A stretch of DNA of 11,721 nucleotides, taken from positions 1 through 11,721 of the forward strand of contig DFYP01000144.1 of the NCBI GenBank assembly GCA_002382645.1. Reading direction: 5' to 3'. The translations under genes were made by a program, and so were the position numbers. The stretch is from Desulfovibrio sp. UBA4079. GTDB taxonomy: Bacteria; Desulfobacterota; Desulfovibrionia; Desulfovibrionales; Desulfovibrionaceae. The notes beneath the pieces were generated by a model, which ran no database searches, was not told the DNA's origin, and saw nothing but the letters and a program-made list of their open reading frames with translations. Positions 1-5,703 of this stretch are shown in pieces. Numbering within the stretch: position 1 is the stretch's first letter; the number at the start of each line of letters is the position of its first letter.

Positions 1-829
1 GGGCGATGCGGGCCGTGACCAGCGCGGCCCGGCCCGAGGCCTCGCGCACCGGCAGAAGCACCTCGTAGCCCTCGGCCGTGGCCGCCTGGAGCGGCAGAAG
101 CATGCCCACCCGGGCCTCGAAGCGGAACAGGCCGGAGCCGTCGCGCAGGGGCACCCGGTCGCGTGTCACCGCCAGCAGGGGACGGGCGCGGTACTCCTTC
201 TGGAAGGCCGGATCGGTGAAGGCCACGTCGTTCACCGGAATCCAGCCCGAGGCATAGCGGCAAAGGGCCAGGACAAAGGCCCCGTCGGCCGAGAGGTGCG
301 AGAGGTACAGCGGGGTGCCGGGCCAGACCGCGGTGTTCTGCATGTAGTCGAAGGGGAAGCCCTCGCCCGCCTTGCCCGGGTCGGCGAAGGCCGGTTCCAG
401 GGTCGGGAGCACGCGCATGGAGGTGGGCGCCACGGCGATGCCCGGACGGCCCAGGTTGGGGAACTCCCCGGGCAGGGCCAGGCGGCGGAGGTGCTCCAGC
501 CAGGCAGGGTCGCGGCGCTGGAGGTTCTCGCCGTACACCGGCCGCTGGGCGAAATGCTCCAGGCCCCAGAACAGGTCCCCGGCGGCCGGGGGCGCGGTGC
601 GCTCCCAGGGGCCGAAGTGCCCGGCCAGGAGCCTCCGGCACATTTCGGCCTGCACGGCCGGGGAGAGGACCAACGTCCCGCCGCCCGTTGGGGGCAGGTA
701 GGCGAAGAGGTCCTGGGGCAGGGTGAGCACGTCGCGCACCGGGGGCTGGTCCCAGGGGGCCGGGGCCTTGGCCGCGCAGGCGGCCAGGAGCAGGAGCAGC
801 AGGAGGGCGGCGGGGCGCAACGCGTTCAT
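1..829 (-). CDS. SH3-type NlpC/P60 lipoprotein (probable peptidoglycan endopeptidase), C-terminal part outside window
   Basis: 276 codons are visible before the gene runs off the left edge. The product begins with a short N-terminus, a run of seven leucines and a lipobox L-A-A-C with Cys18, so it should be an exported lipoprotein. Residues about 158-205 (FPFDYMQN, then PGTPLYLSHLSADG, then SGWIPVNDVAF) match the bacterial SH3 module found in NlpC/P60 hydrolases of the Desulfovibrio DVU_0896 type, where an N-terminal helical domain and two SH3 modules precede a Cys-His-His peptidase cleaving gamma-D-Glu-diaminoacid bonds of peptidoglycan stem peptides. The catalytic domain would lie beyond the edge, so enzymatic activity is inferred from family architecture only. 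An in-frame ATG at 841 would add four residues; neither start has a convincing Shine-Dalgarno sequence. It is divergent from the cyclophilin gene, with about 100 bases between them. Confidence 0.78.
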   Translation of the reverse strand, partial: MNALRPAALLLLLLLAACAAKAPAPWDQPPVRDVLTLPQDLFAYLPPTGGGTLVLSPAVQAEMCRRLLAGHFGPWERTAPPAAGDLFWGLEHFAQRPVYGENLQRRDPAWLEHLRRLALPGEFPNLGRPGIAVAPTSMRVLPTLEPAFADPGKAGEGFPFDYMQNTAVWPGTPLYLSHLSADGAFVLALCRYASGWIPVNDVAFTDPAFQKEYRARPLLAVTRDRVPLRDGSGLFRFEARVGMLLPLQAATAEGYEVLLPVREASGRAALVTARIA

Positions 830-877
830 GGGCCGGGACATAGCACGGAGCGGCCCCGGGCGTGTAGTCCTTTTTCG

Positions 878-906
878 TTGAGCCCGTGGCCGGTTGCGGC
901 TAGGAT
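878..906 (+). promoter_or_regulatory. Putative sigma-70 promoter of the cyclophilin gene
   Basis: TTGAGC (878-883) and TAGGAT (901-906) are separated by exactly 17 bases. The site lies in the gap between divergent genes, about 40 bases upstream of the cyclophilin start. This is a consensus-based call only; no transcript data. Confidence 0.45.
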
Positions 907-944
907 GCGGGCCTCGAAGGACGCGCGTTTCCAAGGAGGTCGTC

Positions 945-1532
945 ATGCGCCTGTTCGCCCTGCTGGTTTTCGTCACGAGCCTGCTCATCGCCCCGCTCAC
1001 CGCCCGGGCCGCCGAGGACCCGGTGGTGGTCTTCGAGACCACCAAGGGCATGGTTTTCATCAAGCTGGACCCGGCCCACGCCCCGAAGAGCGTGGCGAAC
1101 TTCCTGGGCTACGTGCAGTCCGGGTTCTACAACAACACCATGTTCCACCGGGTCATCAAGAGCAAGGACATGAGCATCGTGCAGGGCGGCGGCTTCGGCG
1201 CGGGCTTCACCCGCAAGGCCACCCTGCCGCCCATTCCCTGCGAGTCCAACAACGGGCTGCGCAACGAGGCCGGGACCATCGCCATGGCCCGGACCTCGGA
1301 CCCGGACAGCGGCACGTCCCAGTTCTTCATCAACATCCAGGACAACCCGCACCTGAACTTCCGCTCGGCCACGCCCGAGGGCATGGGCTACGCCGTGTTC
1401 GGCAAGGTCATCCGGGGCATGAACGTGTTCCAGGAGATCGCCACCCTGCGGACCATCAGCAAGGGCATGTTCGACAACGTGCCCGTGGAAGAGATGCTCA
1501 TCCTCAAGGCGTACGTCTATCAGGAGCGCTGA
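945..1532 (+). CDS. ppiA: Periplasmic cyclophilin-type peptidyl-prolyl cis-trans isomerase
   Basis: A 195-residue protein expected to catalyse cis-trans isomerisation of Xaa-Pro bonds during folding of exported proteins. The ATG at 945 is chosen over an upstream TTG at 894 because AAGGAGGT (933-940) sits just before it and it exposes a signal peptide ending A-R-A (residues 20-22), so the mature protein should be periplasmic. The cyclophilin fold is clear: NFLGYVQSGFYNNTMFHRV, with the catalytic Arg69 in F-H-R (67-69), then IVQGGGF, and TSQFFINIQDNPHLNF in the active-site wall. Length and layout resemble E. coli PpiA. The position used by Trp in human cyclophilin A is Phe here (HLNF), as often in bacterial members. 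The 3' end overlaps the convergent receiver gene by 13 bases. The symbol is by resemblance; a PpiB-like name with a signal peptide is equally possible. Confidence 0.92.
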   Translation: MRLFALLVFVTSLLIAPLTARAAEDPVVVFETTKGMVFIKLDPAHAPKSVANFLGYVQSGFYNNTMFHRVIKSKDMSIVQGGGFGAGFTRKATLPPIPCESNNGLRNEAGTIAMARTSDPDSGTSQFFINIQDNPHLNFRSATPEGMGYAVFGKVIRGMNVFQEIATLRTISKGMFDNVPVEEMLILKAYVYQER

Positions 1533-1906
1533 GCGGAGCCGGGCGCGTTCAGGCCGCGGCGGAGGTATTCCCGCAGGTCCTCGGCGGACAGGGGCTTGGC
1601 CAGGAAGAAGGTGGCTCCGGTCTTGAGCAGTTCGGCGATCTCGCCCACGCCCACCACCGCGGACATGATGATCACCGGCATCCGGCGCAGGGCCGCGTCC
1701 CCGCGCAGGGCCAGGATGAGCTGGCGGCCGTCCATCTCGGGCATCATGATGTCGGTGAGCAGCAGGTCGAAGCTGTTGACCTTGAGCGCCTCGTAGGCGT
1801 GGCGTCCGTTGGGGCTGACAAAGGCCGTGTGTCCCTCGTTCTCCACCAGGCCGGCGGCGAACTTCTGGGAGATGCGGTCGTCTTCGGCGATGAGTATCTT
1901 GGCCAT
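1520..1906 (-). CDS. Stand-alone response-regulator receiver (CheY-like)
   Basis: A 128-residue single receiver domain with no output domain. All catalytic positions are present: acidic pocket E8-D9-D10 (ILIAEDD), phospho-acceptor Asp52 in LLLTDIMMPEMDG, the Thr/Ser position Ser82 (IIMSA) and Lys104 in the FLAKPLS motif. It should be phosphorylated by a histidine kinase encoded elsewhere and act by protein-protein contact, as CheY or a phosphorelay intermediate does. No partner kinase is in the window, so the pathway is unknown; no CheY-specific motor-binding assignment can be made by eye. Its upstream region has only a distant purine-rich stretch and no good Shine-Dalgarno sequence, although the ATG is well placed for a complete beta-1 strand. 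The C-terminal codons overlap the end of the cyclophilin gene on the opposite strand. Confidence 0.9.
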   Translation of the reverse strand: MAKILIAEDDRISQKFAAGLVENEGHTAFVSPNGRHAYEALKVNSFDLLLTDIMMPEMDGRQLILALRGDAALRRMPVIIMSAVVGVGEIAELLKTGATFFLAKPLSAEDLREYLRRGLNAPGSAQRS

Positions 1907-1995
1907 AATTGTGCGCGGCGCGGCCTCCGCAGCCTCGTTCTGGCAGGAGCGCCGGGCCGAGGCAAGAATATTGGAGAGATTATCATGTGGACGGG

Positions 1996-2034
1996 AAAAA
2001 AGAAGACCCGCCTTTCGAGGCGGGCCTTCTTTTT
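1996..2034 (-). terminator. Hairpin terminator of the 79-residue protein gene, bidirectional in shape
   Basis: A 14-bp stem (2000-2013 with 2018-2031, one A-C mismatch) closes a TTCG loop. A-rich bases on the left and T-rich bases on the right flank it, so it could work in either direction. On the minus strand it lies 22 bases after the stop codon of the gene at 2056-2295 and ends in a U run, so that gene is the most likely user. It also shields the receiver gene from read-through. Confidence 0.85.
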
Positions 2035-2055
2035 CGCGCCGGGCACAGGAATGGG

Positions 2056-2295
2056 TCAGGTATTTTCCACCAGCATGGTGTCGTCGAAGTCCGGCACGAG
2101 GCGGAACTTCTTGCCGCCGGTCTCGAACTCGTGGACCATGCCGGGGAAGAGTTGCAGGCTCGGGTTGAACTCGTCGCCGAAAAACACGTCCTTGGCCTCC
2201 CCGTTGCTGTCAAAGCGCACAGAGGCTCCGCCGGGCAGGGAGACGATCTCGCCGTGGTGCAGTCTCACGGGGAGATCCGCTTCGGTGTAATCCAT
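2056..2295 (-). CDS. Small conserved-looking hypothetical protein (79 aa)
   Basis: I do not recognise this protein. Start is the ATG at 2295 because GAGGAGGAGG lies immediately upstream; a longer reading from an ATG at 2334 adds 13 residues that are probably 5' leader containing the ribosome site. The product is acidic, soluble, without signal peptide, membrane segment or Cys. It reads as short beta segments (VRLHHGEIVSLPGG, SVRFDSNGEAKDVFFGDEF, MVHEFETGGKKFRLVPDFDD), suggesting a small beta-barrel or sandwich fold. The dedicated promoter-like sequence upstream, strong ribosome site and hairpin terminator all argue for a real monocistronic gene rather than a chance frame. It is divergent from flgE, but nothing else ties it to flagella. 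Confidence 0.8.
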   Translation of the reverse strand: MDYTEADLPVRLHHGEIVSLPGGASVRFDSNGEAKDVFFGDEFNPSLQLFPGMVHEFETGGKKFRLVPDFDDTMLVENT

Positions 2296-2329
2296 ATCCT
2301 CCTCCTCGGGTTTTTTCAGCTTTGGCGCT

Positions 2330-2358
2330 ACCATAGCTCGAGTTCCAGGGGCTGTCCA
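2330..2358 (-). promoter_or_regulatory. Putative sigma-70 promoter of the 79-aa protein gene
   Basis: On the minus strand TGGACA (2358-2353) and TATGGT (2335-2330) are separated by 17 bases. The gene's ATG follows about 35 bases downstream, with its ribosome site between. Consensus match only. Confidence 0.42.
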
Positions 2359-2420
2359 CTGGCTTTTGGAATAAAATCACTTGGGACGGCCGAAGCCCCG
2401 GGAAGCGCCCCGGCCGCCTC

Positions 2421-2435
2421 TGGCACGCTCCTTGC
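2421..2435 (+). promoter_or_regulatory. Sigma-54 (RpoN) promoter of flgE
   Basis: TGGCACGCTCCTTGC carries the -24 GG (2422-2423) and -12 GC (2434-2435) with the invariant 10-base spacing and matches the consensus TGGCACG-N4-TTGC at every fixed base. Transcription would start near 2447, leaving a leader of roughly 80 bases before the flgE ATG. Sigma-54 control of hook genes is common in polar flagellates; an AAA+ activator is then required, and its site was not identified here. Confidence 0.85.
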
Positions 2436-2529
2436 CCTGGATCAGGCGGAGGAATTTTTTGCCGCATCCGGTGCGCCATGGGTCACGCTCCGGTGTGGCG
2501 GCGGACGTTCCTCCGGCAAAGGAGAGGGT

Positions 2530-4116
2530 ATGAGCATCAGCGCGATGTACGCGGGCGCCTCGGGCGTCACGGCATACAGCACCAAGCTGGGAGTCATCGG
2601 CAACAACCTGGCCAACGTGAACACCACCGCCTTCCGGGGCAGTGAGGTCCTGTTCCAGGATCTCTTCAGCCAATACCGGACCGTGGGCCAGGTGCTTTCC
2701 GACGATACCGGCGCGGCCTTCCAGGTGGGCACGGGCGTCAGCGTCTCGGACATCCGGGTCTGCCTGACCCAGGGGTCCATCCTGGCCGCCAGCACGAACA
2801 CGGACCTGGCCATCGACGGCAAGGGCATGTTCCGGGTGGTGGATCCCGACAACAGCACGTCCTATTACACCCGGGCCGGCAATTTCCGGTTCGACAACGA
2901 CGGCTACCTGGTGGACCCCAACGGCAACGTGCTCCAGGGCCGGGAGATCAACGCCGCCACCGGGGCCCTGGGCAGCACCACCAACATCCAGCTGCCCTGG
3001 GAGCAGGTGGTGATCAACGGCCAGACCACCATGGCCGTGGTCTCCCCGGCCACCCCCACCCAGCGCATGAACTTCCAGTACAACCTGGACCGGGACGAGA
3101 GCGACCACAGCACGGACGCGCAGGATCCCTTCTTCGCCCTGGCCAAGCTCTGGGACGGCACCTCGGACACGCCCCTGGCCGCGGACAGCTACGCCTACTC
3201 CAGCAGCATCACGGTCTATGACTCCGCGGGCAACAGCCACGTGCTGAACAGCTATTTCGACAAGGTCGAGAGCGACGACGGCACCGGCAACGTCTATTGG
3301 GAATACGTGGTGGGCATGGACCCGGACGAGGACGGCGGGGCCCTGACGGGCACTTCCGGGGCCGGGCTTCTGCTCATCGGCACCCTGACCTTCGACCGCA
3401 ACGGGATGCTGGTGGGCCAGAGCGCCTACAGCTACACGGCCGGGGGCACGGAATTTTTGAGCAACTGGACCCCCGCGACCTTTTCCGCCGACGGGCTGCC
3501 CCAGCTGAGCGCCACCTTCCTGGCCTCGGCCGCGGGCGGGGCCGCGGGCGGGGCCCAGAACATCGCCCTGAACTTCGGGGTCTCCAGCGCCACCGGCGCC
3601 TGGGACAACCTGGGCTCCAACGCCTCCTCGGCGGCCTCGGTGGGGCTGATGGCCTCGGGCCTGCCGGACCTGGCCTCCCTGGAGCGGGACGCCGAGGCCA
3701 CCACGGGCTACGCCGGCTCCCTGGCCACCCTGAGCCAGAACCAGGACGGCTACGCCACCGGCTACATGGTGGACGCGGAGGTGACCACCGAGGGCTTCCT
3801 GCGGGCCAGCTTCACCAACGGCCAGGAGCAGGACCTCTACCAGATCCCGCTCTACGTCTTCACCAACGAGTACGGCCTGCGCAGCGAGGGCAACAACCTC
3901 TACACCGCCACCTCCGAATCCGGGGCCGCCATCGAGGGCCTGCCCGAGACCGGGGCGCGGGGCAGCATCCTGGGGGCCTCCCTGGAGGGCTCCAACGTGG
4001 ACATGGCCGAGGAGATGGTCGACATGATCCTGACCCAGCGCGCGCTGCAGGCCAACACCAAGGTCATCAGCACGGCGGATTCCATGATCAACACGGCCAT
4101 CAGCATGAAGCGCTGA
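2530..4116 (+). CDS. flgE: Flagellar hook protein FlgE
   Basis: A 528-residue hook subunit that polymerises outside the cell into the universal joint between rod and filament. The start at 2530 follows AAAGGAG (2518-2524); an open frame extending leftward to 1909 is chance. The N-terminal rod/hook domain shows IGNNLANVNTTAFRGSEVLF, then the LAIDGKGMF motif and TRAGNFRFDNDGYLVDPNGN. The middle (about 180-380) is the variable D2-type hook domain with SITVYDSAGNSHVLNSYF and TLTFDRNG. The C-terminal domain has SNVDMAEEMVDMILTQRALQANTKVISTADSMINTAISMKR-type residues forming the coiled D0 helix. Cys78 sits where Phe is usual before TQGS. The gene stands alone, with no other flagellar gene in the window, and is transcribed from a sigma-54 promoter. 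Desulfovibrio genomes can carry more than one flgE, so this may be a paralogue. Confidence 0.93.
   Translation: MSISAMYAGASGVTAYSTKLGVIGNNLANVNTTAFRGSEVLFQDLFSQYRTVGQVLSDDTGAAFQVGTGVSVSDIRVCLTQGSILAASTNTDLAIDGKGMFRVVDPDNSTSYYTRAGNFRFDNDGYLVDPNGNVLQGREINAATGALGSTTNIQLPWEQVVINGQTTMAVVSPATPTQRMNFQYNLDRDESDHSTDAQDPFFALAKLWDGTSDTPLAADSYAYSSSITVYDSAGNSHVLNSYFDKVESDDGTGNVYWEYVVGMDPDEDGGALTGTSGAGLLLIGTLTFDRNGMLVGQSAYSYTAGGTEFLSNWTPATFSADGLPQLSATFLASAAGGAAGGAQNIALNFGVSSATGAWDNLGSNASSAASVGLMASGLPDLASLERDAEATTGYAGSLATLSQNQDGYATGYMVDAEVTTEGFLRASFTNGQEQDLYQIPLYVFTNEYGLRSEGNNLYTATSESGAAIEGLPETGARGSILGASLEGSNVDMAEEMVDMILTQRALQANTKVISTADSMINTAISMKR
3529..3555 (+). repeat. 12-base tandem repeat inside flgE
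   Basis: GCCGCGGGCGGG occurs twice back to back (3529-3540, 3541-3552), followed by GCC. It keeps frame and encodes an Ala-Ala-Gly-Gly doublet at residues 334-341 in the variable middle domain. This is probably a flexible linker and a replication-slippage spot. Confidence 0.7.
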
Positions 4117-4134
4117 GGTCCTGGGGCGGATTTC

Positions 4135-4190
4135 CCCGGCCCGGCCAGCCGGGCCGGGACTTGACCCGCGCCCGGGCCTTTTCTTTTTCT
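4135..4190 (+). terminator. Probable flgE terminator
   Basis: A perfect 10-bp G+C stem (4135-4144 with 4149-4158, loop CCAG) begins 18 bases after the flgE stop codon. The T-rich stretch (about 4179-4190) is not directly adjacent; a CCGGGCC in between could form a competing stem with the left arm, ending nearer the T run. The U tract is imperfect, so termination efficiency is uncertain. Confidence 0.5.
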
Positions 4191-4212
4191 CCGGCAGGGG
4201 CTACACTGCCAG

Positions 4213-4240
4213 TTGACATTTCGCCTGGAAGGAATACGGA
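4213..4240 (+). promoter_or_regulatory. Possible sigma-70 promoter of pal
   Basis: A perfect -35 hexamer TTGACA (4213-4218) is followed after 16 bases by the poor -10 match TACGGA (4235-4240). It lies between the flgE terminator and the pal ribosome site, where a promoter is needed. The weak -10 keeps confidence low. Confidence 0.33.
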
Positions 4241-4295
4241 CATTACACGGAGATAGTGCAGCCAACCGGTCAATGCGAGACAAGGAGTGCCCGAT

Positions 4296-4826
4296 ATGAA
4301 GCCCAGATTCGCCACAATTCTCCTGTTCGTGGCCATGGCCCTGCTGCTTGCCGCGGGGTGCGCCAAGAAGAAGACCGCCGCCCAGCCCCAGGCCGTGGTC
4401 ATCGAGGACAGCGCCGCTCCGGCCCAGCCCGAGCCCTATTCGCCCCCGGCCGTGGACGAGGACCAACTCCGCCTGGAACAGGCCCTCGGTGAGCTGAGCA
4501 AGGCCATCCACTTCGACTTCGACAAGTCCGACATCCGCGCCGGCGAGGACCGCGAACGGCTCCAGAACAAGGCCGTGATCCTCCAGGAGTTCTCCTCGAT
4601 CAGCGTGACCATCGAGGGACACTGCGACGAGCGCGGCACCAACGAGTACAACATGGCCCTGGGTTCGCGCCGGGCCAACTCCGCCAAGGAATACCTCAAG
4701 GTCCTCGGCGTGGATCCCTCGCGCGTCGATACCGTGAGCTACGGCGAGGAGCGCCCCGTGGACCCGGGCCACACCGAGTCCGCCTGGGCCAAGAACCGCC
4801 GCGACGAGTTCATGGTGCGCCGCTAG
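4296..4826 (+). CDS. pal: Peptidoglycan-associated lipoprotein Pal (OmpA-like domain)
   Basis: A 176-residue outer-membrane lipoprotein that anchors the outer membrane to peptidoglycan and, in Tol-Pal systems, helps constrict the envelope at division. Start is ATG 4296, eight bases after AAGGAG; an in-frame GTG at 4287 falls inside that ribosome site. The signal sequence ends with lipobox L-A-A-G-C (Cys22), followed by a Lys-rich then Pro/Ala-rich linker. The OmpA-like domain spans about 67-176: AIHFDFDKSDIR, then GHCDERGTNEYN (His109, Asp111, Arg113), LGSRRA, VSYGEERP and NRRDEF (Asn167-Asp170), which supply the diaminopimelate-binding Asp and Arg. Length equals that of E. coli Pal. No tolB, tolA, tolQ or tolR is adjacent, so the gene is detached from the usual cluster, and another OmpA-family lipoprotein role cannot be excluded. 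A strong terminator follows at once. Confidence 0.88.
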   Translation: MKPRFATILLFVAMALLLAAGCAKKKTAAQPQAVVIEDSAAPAQPEPYSPPAVDEDQLRLEQALGELSKAIHFDFDKSDIRAGEDRERLQNKAVILQEFSSISVTIEGHCDERGTNEYNMALGSRRANSAKEYLKVLGVDPSRVDTVSYGEERPVDPGHTESAWAKNRRDEFMVRR

Positions 4827-4846
4827 AAGGCGGGTTTCCGGAAACG

Positions 4847-4882
4847 AAAAGGCCGGCGGGATGTCCCGCCGGCCTTTTTTTT
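4847..4882 (+). terminator. Strong intrinsic terminator after pal, shared with the convergent methyltransferase gene
   Basis: A perfect 14-bp stem (4847-4860 with 4865-4878), ATGT loop and eight Ts (4875-4882) start 20 bases after the pal stop codon. The A run on the left side makes it usable from the minus strand too, where it lies 22 bases past the end of the methyltransferase gene. Confidence 0.93.
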
Positions 4883-4904
4883 GTCCGGGTGCGGGGCTCC
4901 GGTC

Positions 4905-5591
4905 CTAGACCGTGATCTCCAGGGCGACCTTGTGCAGGTCGCGGCGGGCCGCCAGGATGCGCCACTGGCGCAGGCAGGCCTTGCAGAAATGGTGGAAGGC
5001 GGCGAACTCGTCCTCGGCGATGAATTCGTCGAAGATGAGGACCGTGCCGGGACGGATGTGCCGGTTCATGGTCATGAGCACGAACAGCGTGGAGGAATAG
5101 AGGTCCGCATCCAGGTGCAGGACCAGTCGCCCCTGAGGTTCGAAGCGGGCGGCGAAGGGCGGCAGGGTATCCTGGAACAGGCCCGGGACGAAGCTGGCCC
5201 GCGGGTCACTGACCTCCGGGAACTTCCCGCCGGCATCGAAACAGCCTTTTTCGCTCCTGCCGGCGTCCCAGCGCTCGGGCAGGCCGGAGAAGGTGTCGAA
5301 GCCGAAGAAGCGCGACTGCGGGTGCTTGTTCAGGGCCAGCCAGCGCAGGAAGCTGTCCCCGCGGAACACGCCGAATTCCAGGAAGTCGATGGGCCCGTCC
5401 CCCAGGATGTTGGAGCTGACCCAGGCGTAGAGCACCACGCGCTTGGAATAGTCGTAGCTGAACAGCGGGAAGCGCTCCTGGTGCTCCTGCAGCACGGACT
5501 GGCGCAGGAAGGCGTAGTAGCCCTTTTCCCACAGGGAGACGTTGCCGCCCTTGAGTTGGGCTTCGAGTTCCTGGACCATTTCGGGGCTCAT
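4905..5591 (-). CDS. TylF/MycF-like class I SAM-dependent methyltransferase
   Basis: A 228-residue cytoplasmic enzyme expected to move a methyl group from S-adenosylmethionine to a hydroxyl, probably on a sugar; the substrate is unknown. GGAGGT six bases upstream fixes the ATG at 5591. Visible motifs: SAM-binding loop FLEFGVFRGDSFLRW (motif I about 71-78), acidic strand end GFDTFSGLP with Asp99, then LHLDADLYSSTL (Asp161, Asp163) and LIFDEF (Asp188, Glu189), the acidic cluster that in TylF/MycF-type enzymes holds the metal and substrate. The N-terminal 60 residues have the helical cap typical of the family. There is no signal peptide. Upstream lies a sigma-54 promoter core identical over 14 bases to that of flgE, hinting at expression with flagellar genes and possibly at modification of a flagellar or surface glycan; that role is inference. 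A rhamnose- or polysaccharide-modifying enzyme unrelated to motility is the alternative. Confidence 0.82.
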   Translation of the reverse strand: MSPEMVQELEAQLKGGNVSLWEKGYYAFLRQSVLQEHQERFPLFSYDYSKRVVLYAWVSSNILGDGPIDFLEFGVFRGDSFLRWLALNKHPQSRFFGFDTFSGLPERWDAGRSEKGCFDAGGKFPEVSDPRASFVPGLFQDTLPPFAARFEPQGRLVLHLDADLYSSTLFVLMTMNRHIRPGTVLIFDEFIAEDEFAAFHHFCKACLRQWRILAARRDLHKVALEITV

Positions 5592-5634
5592 GGCGCACCT
5601 CCAGCGTCGGGTTGTTGCCGCTCCGGCGATGGAA

Positions 5635-5649
5635 GCAAGGAGCGTGCCG
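5635..5649 (-). promoter_or_regulatory. Putative sigma-54 promoter of the methyltransferase gene
   Basis: Read on the minus strand, CGGCACGCTCCTTGC has the -24 GG and -12 GC with 10-base spacing and is followed by TT. Fourteen bases are identical to the flgE promoter core (2422-2435), including the non-conserved spacer CTCC. Transcription would begin near 5623, giving a leader of about 32 bases before the ATG at 5591 with its ribosome site. Confidence 0.72.
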
Positions 5650-5653
5650 GGGC

Positions 5654-5682
5654 TTTTCAGCGGACCGGCCCCGGGATATGCT
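5654..5682 (+). promoter_or_regulatory. Possible sigma-70 promoter of the L,D-transpeptidase gene
   Basis: TTTTCA (5654-5659) and TATGCT (5677-5682) are 17 bases apart, four of six matches each, and sit about 20 bases upstream of the start codon. The site is only a few bases from the divergent sigma-54 promoter, so the two could interfere. Confidence 0.38.
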
Positions 5683-5703
5683 CGGACGAACCGGGAGGGG
5701 GGA

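Noticed and set aside
1979..2007. Promoter for the receiver gene on the minus strand, with GATAAT at 1984-1979
   Set aside because: The -10 is good, but the -35 candidates at 16-18 base spacing (TCTTCT, GTCTTC, GGTCTT) are poor and fall inside the terminator stem. Not supported well enough to list.
296..2290. Very long open frames antisense to or out of frame with genes, here and at 2377-3240, 6801-7805, 8067-9326, 9167-10339 and 10200-11480
   Set aside because: High G+C removes stop codons from shadow frames. The translations are low-complexity Gly/Arg/Pro/His-rich strings with no family resemblance, while the opposite frames encode well-recognised proteins.
1909..2529. Upstream extension of flgE in the same open frame
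   Set aside because: It would read through a terminator, an opposing gene and the sigma-54 promoter. Hook proteins begin at the MSISAMYAGASG sequence, which has its own ribosome site.
2530..4116. Spirochaete-style lysinoalanine cross-linking of the hook protein
   Set aside because: The only conspicuous cysteine is at residue 78, not in the D2-type domain position known from Treponema, so there is no basis for the claim.
4834..4845. Perfect palindrome GTTTCCGGAAAC after pal
   Set aside because: It lies downstream of a stop codon beside a strong terminator, a poor place for an operator, and no second copy was seen.
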